DNA of 64,000 nucleotides, from NCBI GenBank assembly GCA_018815325.1, contig JAHIYE010000021.1:186001-250000 (forward strand), in the 5' to 3' direction. Both the position numbers and the translations under genes were made by a program. Under the pieces are notes generated by a model. That model had not been told where the DNA came from. It did no database searches and worked only from the letters and a program-made list of their open reading frames with translations. Source of the DNA: Gammaproteobacteria bacterium (GTDB lineage Bacteria > Pseudomonadota > Gammaproteobacteria > Burkholderiales > Burkholderiaceae_C). Position 1 is the first letter of the stretch. The number at the start of each line of letters is the position of its first letter. Below are positions 30,622 to 40,489 of this stretch, piece after piece.

Positions 30622-31514
30622 GCACGACAAGCAAACCGGTCAATCAGAAGGCTTGGCTGCTGATCCTGCCCGTCATCATCTGCGTGGCGTTCTCAGCTGT
30701 ACTGCCCTTGATGACCGTGGTGAACTATTCGGTGCAAGACATCTTCTCGCCTGAGCGTCGCGTGTTTGTTGGAACCGAGTGGTTTGCTGCCGTGATGCGA
30801 GATGAGGAACTGCATGCAGCGCTGCTGCGCCAGCTCACGTTCTCGCTGGCTGTGCTGGTGGTGGAGATTCCACTTGGCATCATGCTGGCGCTGTCGATGC
30901 CCGCGCAAGGCTGGAAGTCGTCGGTGGTGTTGGTGCTTGTGGCGCTGTCGCTGCTCATCCCCTGGAATGTGATTGGCACCATATGGCAGATATTTGGCCG
31001 AGCCGACATTGGTCTGGGTGGTGCCCTGTTGCAGCAGATGGGCGTCGAGTACAGCTATACCGGAAACGCCGCCCACGCCTGGCTGACCGTGCTGGTGATG
31101 GATGTCTGGCATTGGACACCCCTTGTGGCCTTGCTGTGTTTCGCGGGCTTGCGCTCGATTCCGGATGCCTACTACCAGGCCGCACGTATAGACGGGGCGT
31201 CCAAGCTGGCGATCTTCCGCTACATCCAGCTGCCCAAGATGCGGGGTGTGTTGATGATTGCTGTGCTGTTGCGCTTCATGGACAGTTTCATGATCTACAC
31301 CGAACCGTTTGTTCTGACCGGCGGAGGGCCAGGTAACTCCACAACCTTCCTCAGTCAATACCTTACCCAGAAAGCCGTAGGGCAATTTGACCTGGGGCCG
31401 GCGGCGGCCTTCTCCCTGATTTACTTTCTCATCATCCTGCTGTTGTGCTTCATTCTCTATAACTGGATGCAGCGCGTCGGCACAGCCAGCAAGGAGGAGG
31501 TGCGATATGAATGA
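30618..31514 (+). CDS. glpP: Glycerol ABC transporter permease 1
   Basis: A 298-residue inner-membrane permease of the carbohydrate-uptake-1 (MalF-like) class, with six hydrophobic segments. The cytoplasmic EAA-type loop appears at DAYYQAARIDGASKLAIFRYI, where the conserved glycine couples to the ATPase; the protein ends with a further helix and a basic tail. It overlaps the upstream ATPase gene (ATGA) and the downstream permease gene by 8 bp, so the three are translated together. Confidence 0.88.
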   Translation: MSTTSKPVNQKAWLLILPVIICVAFSAVLPLMTVVNYSVQDIFSPERRVFVGTEWFAAVMRDEELHAALLRQLTFSLAVLVVEIPLGIMLALSMPAQGWKSSVVLVLVALSLLIPWNVIGTIWQIFGRADIGLGGALLQQMGVEYSYTGNAAHAWLTVLVMDVWHWTPLVALLCFAGLRSIPDAYYQAARIDGASKLAIFRYIQLPKMRGVLMIAVLLRFMDSFMIYTEPFVLTGGGPGNSTTFLSQYLTQKAVGQFDLGPAAAFSLIYFLIILLLCFILYNWMQRVGTASKEEVRYE

Positions 31515-32319
31515 ACAACGTTTCCAGAAGCGGACGATCTTCCTGTTTGCTTATCTGTTGTTTGCCGTGCTGCCCATCTATTGGATGGTCAACATGAGCT
31601 TCAAGACGAACCAGGAAATACTCTCCAGTTTCTCGTTTTTTCCGCAGCATTTCACATGGGACAACTACCGGACCATTTTTACCGACCCCTCCTGGTACTC
31701 GGGCTACATCAATTCGCTTATATACGTGGGTATCAACACGGTGATTTCCCTCACCGTTGCCTTGCCCGCCGCATACGCCTTTTCCCGGTACAGCTTTCTC
31801 GGTGACAAGCATGTTTTCTTCTGGTTGTTGACCAACCGGATGACGCCACCCGCCGTATTTTTGCTGCCATTTTTTCAGCTCTATTCGACGGTGGGTCTGA
31901 TGGACACCCATCTCGCAGTGGCGCTGGCGCACCTGTTGTTCAACGTGCCGCTGGCCGTGTGGATTCTGGAGGGCTTCATGAGTGGCATCCCGCGGGAAAT
32001 CGATGAGACGGCCTATATCGACGGCTACTCGTTCCCCCGCTTTTTTGTCACTATTTTTCTGCCACTCATCAAGGCGGGTGTCGGTGTGGCCGCATTCTTC
32101 TGTTTCATGTTCAGTTGGGTGGAGCTGTTGCTGGCACGCACGCTGACCAGCGTGAATGCCAAGCCGATTGTGGCCACCATGACGCGTACTGTGTCGGCGT
32201 CGGGGATGGACTGGGCCACGCTTGCTGCGGCAGGCGTGCTGACCATCGTGCCAGGCGCCATCGTGATCTGGTTTGTACGGCATTACATCGCGAAGGGTTT
32301 CGCGATGGGACGTGTTTGA
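31507..32319 (+). CDS. glpQ: Glycerol ABC transporter permease 2
   Basis: A 270-residue MalG-like permease with six hydrophobic helices. The EAA loop reads IDETAYIDGYSFPRFFVTI, and the protein ends in WFVRHYIAKGFAMGRV, the usual end of this permease class. It pairs with the preceding permease to form the membrane channel. The name follows the Rhizobium glycerol transporter and not the E. coli glycerophosphodiesterase. An AGGAGG site precedes the start. Confidence 0.88.
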   Translation: MNEQRFQKRTIFLFAYLLFAVLPIYWMVNMSFKTNQEILSSFSFFPQHFTWDNYRTIFTDPSWYSGYINSLIYVGINTVISLTVALPAAYAFSRYSFLGDKHVFFWLLTNRMTPPAVFLLPFFQLYSTVGLMDTHLAVALAHLLFNVPLAVWILEGFMSGIPREIDETAYIDGYSFPRFFVTIFLPLIKAGVGVAAFFCFMFSWVELLLARTLTSVNAKPIVATMTRTVSASGMDWATLAAAGVLTIVPGAIVIWFVRHYIAKGFAMGRV

Positions 32320-32331
32320 GGAGCAGGCGAT

Positions 32332-32640
32332 ATGTTTATCTGGATGGCATGGACCACACCTGTTGCCGTGTTCTTCATCTGTATTGCCCTGATGCTGATC
32401 GCGATGACGGTCTGGGAGATCAAGTCTCCGACCACGCTGCGCCGGGGTTTTCTCCCGATGGACACTACCCGCGGCGACCGGCTTTTCATCGGACTGCTGG
32501 CGGCGGCTTACTTGAATCTCATCTTCGTGGGGATCAGCGGCTGGCTGGCGCAATGGTTTGGGCTGGATGCCGACCCATCGATTTGGATCAGTTTTCTGGC
32601 GTCCATGGCGCTGCTGGTGTGGATCATGCGAAAGGGGTGA
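32332..32640 (+). CDS. DUF2160-type small membrane protein of the glycerol transporter operon
   Basis: A 102-residue protein with three or so membrane helices (residues 7-28, 47-70, 82-99). It matches the small DUF2160-like protein found between permease and binding-protein genes in related glycerol ABC operons. Its role is not known to me; it could help assemble the transporter. It begins 12 bp after the permease stop, with a GAGGAG site. Confidence 0.75.
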   Translation: MFIWMAWTTPVAVFFICIALMLIAMTVWEIKSPTTLRRGFLPMDTTRGDRLFIGLLAAAYLNLIFVGISGWLAQWFGLDADPSIWISFLASMALLVWIMRKG

Positions 32641-32727
32641 GTACGCGTGACGGATCCGACCCTTTGCTTCCCCGGGCCGGAGGAATTCAGGACTACCTTG
32701 GGGAGGCGTCAATTGAGGAGACAAGAT

Positions 32728-34458
32728 ATGAAGATGCGTTACACGTCCCTGGCGTTGGCCGCGGCGATGGTCGCAGGACAAGGCGCCTGGGCTGGCGAGG
32801 CCGAAGCCAAAAAGTGGATTGATGCCGAGTTTCAGCCGTCGACCTTGTCCAAGGACAAGCAGATGGCTGAGATGAAATGGTTCATTGATGCCGCCAAAAA
32901 ACTTCAGGCCAAAGGCGTCAAGGAAATCTCGGTGGTGTCGGAAACCATCACGACTCACGAATACGAGAGCAAGACACTGGCCAAGGCATTTGAGGAAATC
33001 ACGGGCATCAAGGTCAAGCACGATCTGATTCAGGAAGGCGATGTGGTCGAGAAGCTGCAGACCTCCATGCAATCCGGCAAGTCGATCTATGACGGCTGGA
33101 TTTCTGACTCCGACCTGATCGGTACGCACTACCGTTACGGCAAGATCATGAGCCTGACCGACTACATGGCGGGTAAAGGCAAGGAGTGGACCAACCCGGG
33201 ACTGGATCTGAAAGACTTCATCGGGACCAGCTTCACCACCGCGCCGGATAAAAAGCTGTACCAACTGCCTGACCAGCAATTTGCCAATCTGTACTGGTTC
33301 CGTGCGGATCTGTTTGCCCGTCAAGATTTGAAGGACAAGTTCAAGGCCAAGTACGGCTATGACCTGGGTGTGCCCTTGAACTGGAGTGCCTACGAGGACA
33401 TTGCCGAGTTCTTCACCAACGACGTCAAGCAAATCGATGGCAAGCCGATTTACGGCCATATGGATTACGGCAAGAAAGATCCGTCGCTGGGATGGCGCTT
33501 CACGGATGCGTGGCTGTCCATGGCCGGTACGGCAGACATCGGCATTCCCAATGGCAAGCCTGTCGATGAGTGGGGCATCCGTGCCTCAGCAGACGGTTGC
33601 CACCCTCTGGGTGCGTCAGTGTCACGCGGCGGCGCTACGAACTCACCGGCCGCCGTGTACGCACTGACGAAATATGTCGACTGGATGAAGAAGTACTCAC
33701 CCAAAGAGGCTATTGGCATGACTTTCGGCGAGGCTGGTCCCGTGCCTGCGCAGGGCCAGATTGCCCAGCAGATCTTCTGGTACACCGCTTTCACGGCCGA
33801 CATGACCAAGCCTGGCTTGCCTGTGGTCAACGCCGATGGAACGCCCAAGTGGCGCATGGCACCTGGACCGAATGGACCGTACTGGAAACAGGGCATGCAA
33901 AACGGCTATCAGGACGTGGGCTCGTGGACTTTCTTTGCTGACCATGACGAAAACAAGGTGGCCGCTGCCTGGCTCTATGCCCAGTTCGTGACAGCTAAGA
34001 CGACCTCTCTCAAGAAGACGATTGTCGGGTTGACACCGATCCGAGAAAGCGATATCCAGAGCAAGGCCATGACCGATCTGGCGCCGAAACTGGGTGGGCT
34101 GGTTGAGTTCTATCGCAGTCCAGCGCGGGTTGCATGGACACCAACCGGCACCAATGTGCCTGACTATCCGAAGCTTGCGCAGCTTTGGTGGAAAAATGTG
34201 GCGGTCGCAGTGACAGGTGAAAAAACACCTCAGGCCGCCATGGACAATCTGGCCGAGGAGATGGATCAGGTCATGGCTCGCCTGGAGCGTGCTGGAATGG
34301 CGCGTTGCGCACCCACGCTCAACAAGAAAGAAGACCCCAAGAAGTGGCTGAGCAACAAGAGTGCCCCATGGGCCAAGCTGTCCAATGAGAAGCCGAAAGG
34401 CGAAACCATTGCCTATGACACGCTGCTCAATGCCTGGAAAAACGGCAAGGTGCGTTAA
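32728..34458 (+). CDS. glpV: Glycerol ABC transporter periplasmic binding protein
   Basis: A 576-residue extracytoplasmic binding protein, longer than most sugar-binding proteins but typical of this glycerol family. The signal peptide MKMRYTSLALAAAMVAGQGA ends at AWA. The mature protein contains EITGIKVKHDLIQEGDVVEK, DGWISDSDLIGTHYRYG and a C-terminal Lys-rich tail. GAGGAG precedes the ATG. As the last transporter gene before glpD it should deliver glycerol to the permeases. Confidence 0.88.
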   Translation: MKMRYTSLALAAAMVAGQGAWAGEAEAKKWIDAEFQPSTLSKDKQMAEMKWFIDAAKKLQAKGVKEISVVSETITTHEYESKTLAKAFEEITGIKVKHDLIQEGDVVEKLQTSMQSGKSIYDGWISDSDLIGTHYRYGKIMSLTDYMAGKGKEWTNPGLDLKDFIGTSFTTAPDKKLYQLPDQQFANLYWFRADLFARQDLKDKFKAKYGYDLGVPLNWSAYEDIAEFFTNDVKQIDGKPIYGHMDYGKKDPSLGWRFTDAWLSMAGTADIGIPNGKPVDEWGIRASADGCHPLGASVSRGGATNSPAAVYALTKYVDWMKKYSPKEAIGMTFGEAGPVPAQGQIAQQIFWYTAFTADMTKPGLPVVNADGTPKWRMAPGPNGPYWKQGMQNGYQDVGSWTFFADHDENKVAAAWLYAQFVTAKTTSLKKTIVGLTPIRESDIQSKAMTDLAPKLGGLVEFYRSPARVAWTPTGTNVPDYPKLAQLWWKNVAVAVTGEKTPQAAMDNLAEEMDQVMARLERAGMARCAPTLNKKEDPKKWLSNKSAPWAKLSNEKPKGETIAYDTLLNAWKNGKVR

Positions 34459-34607
34459 GCCAGCATCGCTTGGCACAATGCTCTAATGGAGGGCCGTGGT
34501 TGCAGAGCAACTCTCAACACGGTCCTTTGTTACAGCTTCGTTGCCCTGCTTGAAGACATGGCGGAAGACGACAGCTCCCGACTGAAATTGTGCTCTCCCT
34601 ATCTTGT

Positions 34608-36206
34608 ATGTCCCAATCCACGCGTCCACAATACACAGACCGCGCAGAGTTAATGCCCCGGCTTGCGCAACCCGGTCAATACGACGTTGCCGTCATTGGC
34701 GGTGGCGCCACCGGTCTGGGTGTTGCACTCGATGCCGCCGCACGCGGCTTCAGCGTGGTGCTGGTCGAGTCGCATGACTTTGCCAAGGGTACTTCGTCTC
34801 GCGCGACCAAGCTGGTGCACGGTGGCGTACGCTACCTGGCCCAGGGCAATATCTCGCTGGTGCGTGAGGCGCTGCACGAGCGCAGCACCCTGTTGCACAA
34901 CGCCCCTCATCTCGCGCAACCACTGCCTTTTGTGATGCCGTCCTATGCCTGGTGGGAGGCGCCGTTCTATGGCATTGGGCTCAAGATGTACGACGCGTTG
35001 GCGGGCAAGTCCGGCCTTGGGCCGACCGAATTTCTGGGGCGTGAGCAAGCCCATGGCTATTTGCCCAACCTGCGTCTGCAGGGGCTCAAGGGCGGGGTGA
35101 AATACTGGGATGGCCAGTTTGACGATGCGCGGCTGGCGCTCGCGCTGGCCCGTACGGCGGCCAGCCGCGGTGCCCTGCTGGTCAATTACTGTGCTGCGAC
35201 CGGACTGCTGCATGAAGGCGGCAAGGTGGTGGGTCTTACCTGTCAGGATCGCGAGAGCGGTGTTGACTACACGCTCAAGGCCCATTGTGTCATCAACGCC
35301 ACCGGCGTCTGGGTCGACAAGTTTCGCCAGCAGGACGGTGAGGTCATCGGCCGGCCGACGCGGCCCATGGTAGCGCCCAGTCAGGGTGTGCATATGGTGG
35401 TGGACCGCAGCTTCATGCCGGGCGAGCATGCCTTGCTGGTGCCCAAGACGGTGGATGGTCGTGTGCTGTTTGTCGTGCCTTGGCTTGGCAAGCTCATTCT
35501 GGGGACAACCGACACTCCGCGGGGTGATCTCGCACGGGAGCCGGATCCCTTCAAGGAGGAAGTCGACTTCATTCTGGGCGAGTCGAGGCGCTATATGGAG
35601 AAGCCCCCCGGCCGGGCAGACGTGAAAAGCGTCTGGGTAGGTCTGCGTCCGCTGGTCAAGCCCCAGGGTGAAGACGGTGACAATACCAAGGGCCTGAGCC
35701 GGGAACACACCATATTAGTAAGTCGGGGTGGCCTGGTCACCGTAACCGGGGGCAAGTGGACCACCTACCGGGCCATGGCAGAGGATGTGCTGGCGCATTG
35801 CTTTGCCGCCAGGCTGCTGCCCGAAGCTCCCTCCGGAGTGACTGCCAACTTGCGATTGGTGGGTTCACCAGCAACACAGGTGGCTGCTGCGCACAGCATT
35901 TCCGAGCCGCAAGGCCTGCATTCTTATGGGGCGGATGCCGACGACGTCAATACGCTGCCGGGTGCGGGAATAACGCTGGGGGCGGGACTGACCGAGGCCA
36001 TGGTGCGGTTTGCGGCCCGCTATGAATATGCGCGCACAGTCGAGGACGTACTGGCCCGGCGCTCGCGACTGCTGTTCCTGGATGCGGCGCAAGCCGGGGA
36101 ATTGGCCGCCGGGGTGGGGGAGGTGCTGCGCCAGGAGACTGGAATCGACCCCCAAGTACAGGCATTTTCCGACTTGGCGAGGCATTACCTTCAACTTCCT
36201 GCTTAA
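34608..36206 (+). CDS. glpD: Aerobic glycerol-3-phosphate dehydrogenase
   Basis: GlpD oxidises glycerol-3-phosphate to dihydroxyacetone phosphate and feeds electrons to ubiquinone at the membrane. The FAD motif is VAVIGGGATGLGVALDAA, followed by SSRATKLVHGGVRYL, TGVWVDKFR and VTVTGGKWTTYRAMAEDV, all standard. About 532 residues from the ATG at 34608; a second ATG at 34653 is possible, and neither has a strong ribosome binding site. It completes the path begun by the transporter and GlpK. Confidence 0.95.
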   Translation: MSQSTRPQYTDRAELMPRLAQPGQYDVAVIGGGATGLGVALDAAARGFSVVLVESHDFAKGTSSRATKLVHGGVRYLAQGNISLVREALHERSTLLHNAPHLAQPLPFVMPSYAWWEAPFYGIGLKMYDALAGKSGLGPTEFLGREQAHGYLPNLRLQGLKGGVKYWDGQFDDARLALALARTAASRGALLVNYCAATGLLHEGGKVVGLTCQDRESGVDYTLKAHCVINATGVWVDKFRQQDGEVIGRPTRPMVAPSQGVHMVVDRSFMPGEHALLVPKTVDGRVLFVVPWLGKLILGTTDTPRGDLAREPDPFKEEVDFILGESRRYMEKPPGRADVKSVWVGLRPLVKPQGEDGDNTKGLSREHTILVSRGGLVTVTGGKWTTYRAMAEDVLAHCFAARLLPEAPSGVTANLRLVGSPATQVAAAHSISEPQGLHSYGADADDVNTLPGAGITLGAGLTEAMVRFAARYEYARTVEDVLARRSRLLFLDAAQAGELAAGVGEVLRQETGIDPQVQAFSDLARHYLQLPA

Positions 36207-36212
36207 AGTTTG

Positions 36213-36241
36213 TTGACGATCGCAAAAAAGTTTGGCATAAT
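36213..36241 (+). promoter_or_regulatory. Strong sigma-70 promoter for the spc/alpha ribosomal operon
   Basis: TTGACG at 36213-36218 and CATAAT at 36236-36241 are separated by exactly 17 bases. The box lies just after glpD and about 140 bases before rplN. It makes the ribosomal block from rplN onward an independent transcription unit with a leader of roughly 130 bases. Confidence 0.8.
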
Positions 36242-36380
36242 CGAAGGCTTCGCGTAATTAACGTGAAGTTTCTGCCCAAAGGATGCGGTGTGAGTGGTTC
36301 ATGCCGAGTACGACGGGCCCAAGACTGACTGGGATTTTTGCCAAGTGGCGAGGATGCTGGTGCAAGTTGGGAATATTGAA

Positions 36381-36749
36381 ATGATCCAGACAGAATCTCG
36401 GTTAGAAGTTGCCGACAATACCGGCGCGAAATCCGTCCTTTGCATCAAGGTGCTGGGCGGCTCTAAGCGTCGCTACGCCAGTGTCGGCGACGTTATCAAG
36501 GTAAGCATCAAGGAAGCCGCTCCGCGTGGTCGCGTCAAAAAAGGCGAGATTTACAGTGCTGTGGTGGTCCGTACGGCCAAGGGCATTCGCCGCAGTGATG
36601 GCTCCCTGGTTAAATTCGACGGCAACGCGGCTGTGTTGCTGAATAACAAGCTGGAGCCTATCGGCACTCGCATCTTTGGACCGGTCACGCGTGAATTGCG
36701 TACTGAGAAGTTCATGAAGATCGTGTCCTTGGCTCCTGAAGTTCTTTAA
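36381..36749 (+). CDS. rplN: 50S ribosomal protein L14
   Basis: A 122-residue protein starting [20 protein letters not shown] and containing the L14 signature region [21 protein letters not shown]14 binds 23S rRNA and bridges to the small subunit. The frame is open upstream, but the ATG at 36381 is the universal start. It is the first gene of this ribosomal block: rpsQ, which usually precedes it, is absent, with glpD in its place. Confidence 0.98.
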   Translation: MIQTESRLEVADNTGAKSVLCIKVLGGSKRRYASVGDVIKVSIKEAAPRGRVKKGEIYSAVVVRTAKGIRRSDGSLVKFDGNAAVLLNNKLEPIGTRIFGPVTRELRTEKFMKIVSLAPEVL

Positions 36750-36758
36750 GGACTCGCC

Positions 36759-37079
36759 ATGAACAAGATTCGCAAAGGCGACGAAGTGATCGTGCTCACG
36801 GGGCGCGACAAGGGTAAGCGCGGCAAGATTGCCCTGCGCAAGGATGATTCGCACGTGGTCGTCGAGGGTATCAACATGGTGAAAAAACACACCAAGCCGA
36901 ACCCTCTCAAAGGCACTACGGGCGGCATCGTCGAGAAATCCATGCCGATTCACCAGTCCAACGTGGCCATTTTCAATGCCGCCACGGGCAAGGCTGATCG
37001 GGTTGGCATCAAATTGCAGGCTGATGGCAAACGCGTTCGCGTTTACAAGTCCAGCGGCGAAGAAATCAAGGTGGCATGA
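36759..37079 (+). CDS. rplX: 50S ribosomal protein L24
   Basis: A 106-residue protein with the KOW motif [18 protein letters not shown] at its N-terminus. L24 is one of the first proteins to bind 23S rRNA and nucleates 50S assembly. It starts 9 bp after rplN, and its stop overlaps the start region of rplE. Confidence 0.98.
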   Translation: MNKIRKGDEVIVLTGRDKGKRGKIALRKDDSHVVVEGINMVKKHTKPNPLKGTTGGIVEKSMPIHQSNVAIFNAATGKADRVGIKLQADGKRVRVYKSSGEEIKVA

Positions 37080-37081
37080 AC

Positions 37082-37621
37082 ATGGCGCGTCTGCAACAAC
37101 ACTATCGCGAGAAAATAGCTCCCGAGCTGATCGCCAAGTTTGGCTACAAGTCGCCCATGCAGGTGCCTCGCATCACCAAAATCACCTTGAACATGGGTGT
37201 GAGTGAGGCTGTGGCCGACAAGAAGGTCATGGACAACGCGGTGGCTGATCTCACCAAGATTGCCGGCCAGAAGCCGGTGGTGACCAAGTCCAAGAAGGCG
37301 ATTGCGGGTTTCAAGATCCGTGAAGATCAGGCCATTGGCTGCATGGTGACGCTGCGTGGCGTTCAAATGTACGAATTCCTGGATCGCTTCGTGACCGTGG
37401 CCCTGCCCCGGGTGCGCGATTTCCGTGGTATCTCGGGTCGCGCATTTGACGGTCGTGGCAACTACAACATCGGCGTCAAAGAGCAGATCATTTTCCCTGA
37501 GATTGAATATGACAAGGTGGATGCCTTGCGTGGTCTCAATATCAGCATCACCACAACGGCCAAGTCCGACGATGAGTGCAAGGCACTGCTCGCTGGTTTC
37601 CGTTTCCCGTTCAAGAACTGA
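37082..37621 (+). CDS. rplE: 50S ribosomal protein L5
   Basis: A 179-residue protein starting [18 protein letters not shown]5 binds 5S rRNA and contacts tRNA in the P site. Two starts exist: an ATG at 37076 that overlaps the rplX stop, and the ATG at 37082. The latter has AAGGTGG at better spacing and matches the usual N-terminus. The sequence [20 protein letters not shown] is typical. Confidence 0.97.
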   Translation: MARLQQHYREKIAPELIAKFGYKSPMQVPRITKITLNMGVSEAVADKKVMDNAVADLTKIAGQKPVVTKSKKAIAGFKIREDQAIGCMVTLRGVQMYEFLDRFVTVALPRVRDFRGISGRAFDGRGNYNIGVKEQIIFPEIEYDKVDALRGLNISITTTAKSDDECKALLAGFRFPFKN

Positions 37622-37629
37622 GGTGACCT

Positions 37630-37935
37630 GTGGCTAAAGTAGCTTTAATCCAACGCGAACTCAAGCGAGACAAGCTGGTCGCCAAGTATGCGAAAAAACT
37701 CGCAGAATTCAAGGCGGTTGCCAGTGATCTGAAGCGCAGCGACGAAGAGCGCGCAGCGGCTCGTCTCGGCATGCAGAAGATCCCCCGTAATGCCAACCCA
37801 ACGCGTCAGCGTAACCGTTGCGCCATTACCGGTCGCCCTCGCGGTACGTTCCGTCAATTCGGTTTGGCGCGCGCCAAAATTCGTGAACTGGCGTTTGCTG
37901 GGGATATCCCCGGTATCGTCAAGGCCAGCTGGTAA
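37630..37935 (+). CDS. rpsN: 30S ribosomal protein S14
   Basis: A 101-residue S14 of the long, zinc-free type: only one cysteine appears in the core [20 protein letters not shown]. The start is a GTG after GAGGTGACC. S14 is needed for assembly of the 30S head. Confidence 0.97.
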   Translation: MAKVALIQRELKRDKLVAKYAKKLAEFKAVASDLKRSDEERAAARLGMQKIPRNANPTRQRNRCAITGRPRGTFRQFGLARAKIRELAFAGDIPGIVKASW

Positions 37936-37954
37936 GCGGTAGGAGACATTAAAC

Positions 37955-38350
37955 ATGAGCATGAGTGATCCCATCGCCGACCTGTTGACCCGCATCCGCA
38001 ATGCGCAGATGGTGGCTAAAACCACGGTCTCCGTGCCTTCTTCCAAAGTGAAGATCGCCATTGCACAGGTGCTGAAAGACGAAGGTTATATCGACGGCTT
38101 CCAGGTGAAGTCCGAAGATGGCAAGAACCAACTTGAAATCGCCCTGAAGTACTATGCCGGTCGCCCTGTGATCGAGCGTATTGAGCGTGTGAGCCGTCCT
38201 GGCTTGCGCGTGTACAAAGGCCATGATGCCATCCCCCAGGTCCAGAACGGAATGGGTGTTGCCATTGTTACCACGCCGAAGGGCGTGATGACTGATCGCA
38301 AAGCGCGCGCTACCGGTGTCGGTGGCGAAGTGCTCTGCTACGTGGCTTAA
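37955..38350 (+). CDS. rpsH: 30S ribosomal protein S8
   Basis: A 131-residue protein beginning [18 protein letters not shown] and ending [11 protein letters not shown], both conserved. S8 binds the central domain of 16S rRNA. In E. coli it also represses its own operon by binding near rplE; I did not model a matching RNA structure here. AGGAG precedes the start. Confidence 0.98.
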   Translation: MSMSDPIADLLTRIRNAQMVAKTTVSVPSSKVKIAIAQVLKDEGYIDGFQVKSEDGKNQLEIALKYYAGRPVIERIERVSRPGLRVYKGHDAIPQVQNGMGVAIVTTPKGVMTDRKARATGVGGEVLCYVA

Positions 38351-38374
38351 CCGCGGCATTGAGGAGAAACTGAA

Positions 38375-38908
38375 ATGTCCCGAGTAGGAAAAATGCCCGT
38401 CGCCATCCCCACAGGTGTCGATGTGTCTGTCAAGCAAGACCAGATCAGCGTCAAAGGCACTGGTGGCTCCCTGTCGCTGGCGCAAAACGCGCTGGTGAAG
38501 ATCGTCAGCGATGCTGGCAAGCTGAGCTTCGCTCCGGCGAACGACTCCCGTGAGGCTAATGCCATGAGCGGAACCATGCGCCAGTTGGTGAACAACATGG
38601 TGATCGGCGTGAGCAAGGGCTTTGAGAAAAAGCTGTCGCTGGTTGGTGTGGGTTACAAAGCTCAGGCGCAAGGCGCCAAGCTGAACCTGTCGGTGGGTTA
38701 CTCCCACCCGGTTAACAAGGACATGCCTGCTGGCATCACGGTGGCTACCCCGACCCCCACGGAAGTGGTGATCAAGGGCGCCGATCGCCAGCGCGTCGGT
38801 CAGGTGGCTGCAGAGATTCGTGCGATCCGTCCTCCCGAGCCTTACAAGGGCAAGGGCATCCGTTATGCGGATGAGAAGATCGTGATCAAAGAGACCAAGA
38901 AGAAATAA
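38375..38908 (+). CDS. rplF: 50S ribosomal protein L6
   Basis: A 177-residue protein beginning [17 protein letters not shown] with the C-terminal signature [17 protein letters not shown]6 lies near the factor-binding site of the large subunit. GAGGAG precedes the ATG. Confidence 0.98.
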   Translation: MSRVGKMPVAIPTGVDVSVKQDQISVKGTGGSLSLAQNALVKIVSDAGKLSFAPANDSREANAMSGTMRQLVNNMVIGVSKGFEKKLSLVGVGYKAQAQGAKLNLSVGYSHPVNKDMPAGITVATPTPTEVVIKGADRQRVGQVAAEIRAIRPPEPYKGKGIRYADEKIVIKETKKK

Positions 38909-38919
38909 GGAGCTGCAAC

Positions 38920-39285
38920 ATGTTGACCAAGAAAGAGCAGCGTATTCGCCGGGCCCGTCAGACTCGCATTCGCATTGCGACGCAAGGGGTGGCCCGACTG
39001 ACGGTAAATCGCACGAACCTGCATATCTACGCCAGCGTCATTGCCGGCGAGGGTGGCAAGGTTCTGGCCAGCGCATCGACAGCAGAAGCCGAGGTGCGCA
39101 AGTCCCTGGGCGGCGCAGGCAAGGGCGGCAATGCGGCTGCAGCGCAGCTGATCGGCAAGCGCATTGCTGAAAAAGCCAAGGCGGCTGGCGTTGAGAAAGT
39201 GGCATTTGACCGTTCTGGCTTTGCCTACCATGGCCGCGTCAAGGCGTTGGCTGATGCCGCGCGTGAAGCTGGCTTGCAGTTCTAA
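38920..39285 (+). CDS. rplR: 50S ribosomal protein L18
   Basis: A 121-residue basic protein with [12 protein letters not shown] at the N-terminus and the conserved [20 protein letters not shown] near the C-terminus. L18 brings 5S rRNA into the large subunit together with L5. AAGGAG precedes the start. Confidence 0.98.
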   Translation: MLTKKEQRIRRARQTRIRIATQGVARLTVNRTNLHIYASVIAGEGGKVLASASTAEAEVRKSLGGAGKGGNAAAAQLIGKRIAEKAKAAGVEKVAFDRSGFAYHGRVKALADAAREAGLQF

Positions 39286-39302
39286 GCAGATCGGAAACAA
39301 AG

Positions 39303-39827
39303 ATGGCTAAAGTTCAAGCAAAAATGCAGGGTAAGGCAGAGGGTCCTGAGGACGGTCTGCGCGAAAAGATGATCGCGATCAATCGCGTTACCAAGGTGGT
39401 CAAGGGTGGCCGTATTCTTGGTTTCGCTGCGTTGACCGTGGTTGGCGATGGGGAAGGCCGTGTTGGCATGGGCAAGGGCAAATCGAAAGAGGTGCCCACT
39501 GCTGTGCAGAAGGCGATGGAAGAAGCCCGTCGCAACATGACCAAGGTCACGCTCAAGAATGGCTCCATTCACCACAAGGTGATGGGTCAGCACGGCGCAG
39601 CCTCCGTGATGATGGCTCCGGCTCCCAAGGGTACCGGCATCATTGCAGGCGGTCCGATGCGCGCAGTGTTTGAAGTCATGGGCATTACCGACATCGTGGC
39701 CAAGAGCCATGGTTCCAGCAACCCCTACAACATGGTTCGCGCCACTCTTGATGCGCTTTCGCACTCCACTACCCCGGCGGAAGTGGCTGCAAAACGCGGC
39801 AAGACGGTTGAAGAGCTCTTCGCCTAA
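39303..39827 (+). CDS. rpsE: 30S ribosomal protein S5
   Basis: A 174-residue protein with the S5 signature [20 protein letters not shown] and [17 protein letters not shown]5 helps keep decoding accurate. Its N-terminal tail is Lys/Gln-rich, as usual in this group. Confidence 0.98.
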   Translation: MAKVQAKMQGKAEGPEDGLREKMIAINRVTKVVKGGRILGFAALTVVGDGEGRVGMGKGKSKEVPTAVQKAMEEARRNMTKVTLKNGSIHHKVMGQHGAASVMMAPAPKGTGIIAGGPMRAVFEVMGITDIVAKSHGSSNPYNMVRATLDALSHSTTPAEVAAKRGKTVEELFA

Positions 39828-39841
39828 TCCGGGAGTTTCAA

Positions 39842-40024
39842 ATGACGACACAACAAACAGTCAAGGTCCAGCTGGTCCGTAGCCCCATCGGTTGCAAAGA
39901 GTCGCATCGTGCGACCGTGCGCGGCCTGGGTCTGCGCAAGCTGCGCAGCACCAGTGAGCTGCAGGACACGCCCGAAGTTCGCGGCATGATTAACAAGATC
40001 AGTTATCTGATCAGAGTGCTTTAA
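39842..40024 (+). CDS. rpmD: 50S ribosomal protein L30
   Basis: A 60-residue protein with [20 protein letters not shown] and [20 protein letters not shown], which identifies it as L30. It lies between rpsE and rplO, as in other spc operons. Confidence 0.97.
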   Translation: MTTQQTVKVQLVRSPIGCKESHRATVRGLGLRKLRSTSELQDTPEVRGMINKISYLIRVL

Positions 40025-40034
40025 GAGGTAGATG

Positions 40035-40466
40035 ATGGAACTCAATAGCATCAAACCCGCTGATGGCGCAAAGCACTACAAGCGTCGTGTCGGTCGCGGT
40101 ATCGGCTCCGGCATTGGCAAGACAGCTGGTCGCGGCCACAAGGGTCAAAAATCCCGTGCAGGCGGTTACCACAAGGTCGGCTTTGAGGGTGGTCAAATGC
40201 CCATGCAGCGTCGTCTGCCAAAGCGTGGCTTCAAGTCACACCTGCTGAAATTCAATGCTGAAATCACTCTCACTGCGCTTGAGCAATTGGGTGTTGACAG
40301 TGTGGATCTGCTGACGCTCAAGCAGGCTGGCCTGGTCGGCGAGCTGGCCAAGGTGGTCAAGGTCATCAAGACGGGTGAGATCAGCAAGGCTGTGAAGCTC
40401 AACGGTATTGGTGCAACGGCTGGTGCAAAAGCGGCTATTGAAGCGGCTGGCGGCAGCGTCGCCTAA
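40035..40466 (+). CDS. rplO: 50S ribosomal protein L15
   Basis: A 143-residue protein beginning [20 protein letters not shown] with the Gly/Lys-rich [20 protein letters not shown]. Two ATGs are adjacent (40032 and 40035); the second has the better spacing from AAGAGG. L15 is a late-assembly 23S rRNA binder. Confidence 0.97.
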   Translation: MELNSIKPADGAKHYKRRVGRGIGSGIGKTAGRGHKGQKSRAGGYHKVGFEGGQMPMQRRLPKRGFKSHLLKFNAEITLTALEQLGVDSVDLLTLKQAGLVGELAKVVKVIKTGEISKAVKLNGIGATAGAKAAIEAAGGSVA

Positions 40467-40489
40467 CTGGTATCTGAAAGACTACTTGC

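Noticed and set aside
31450-33459. 669-codon open frame on the minus strand
   Set aside because: It runs antisense to the glycerol permease, DUF2160-type and binding protein genes, which have clear domains and start sites.
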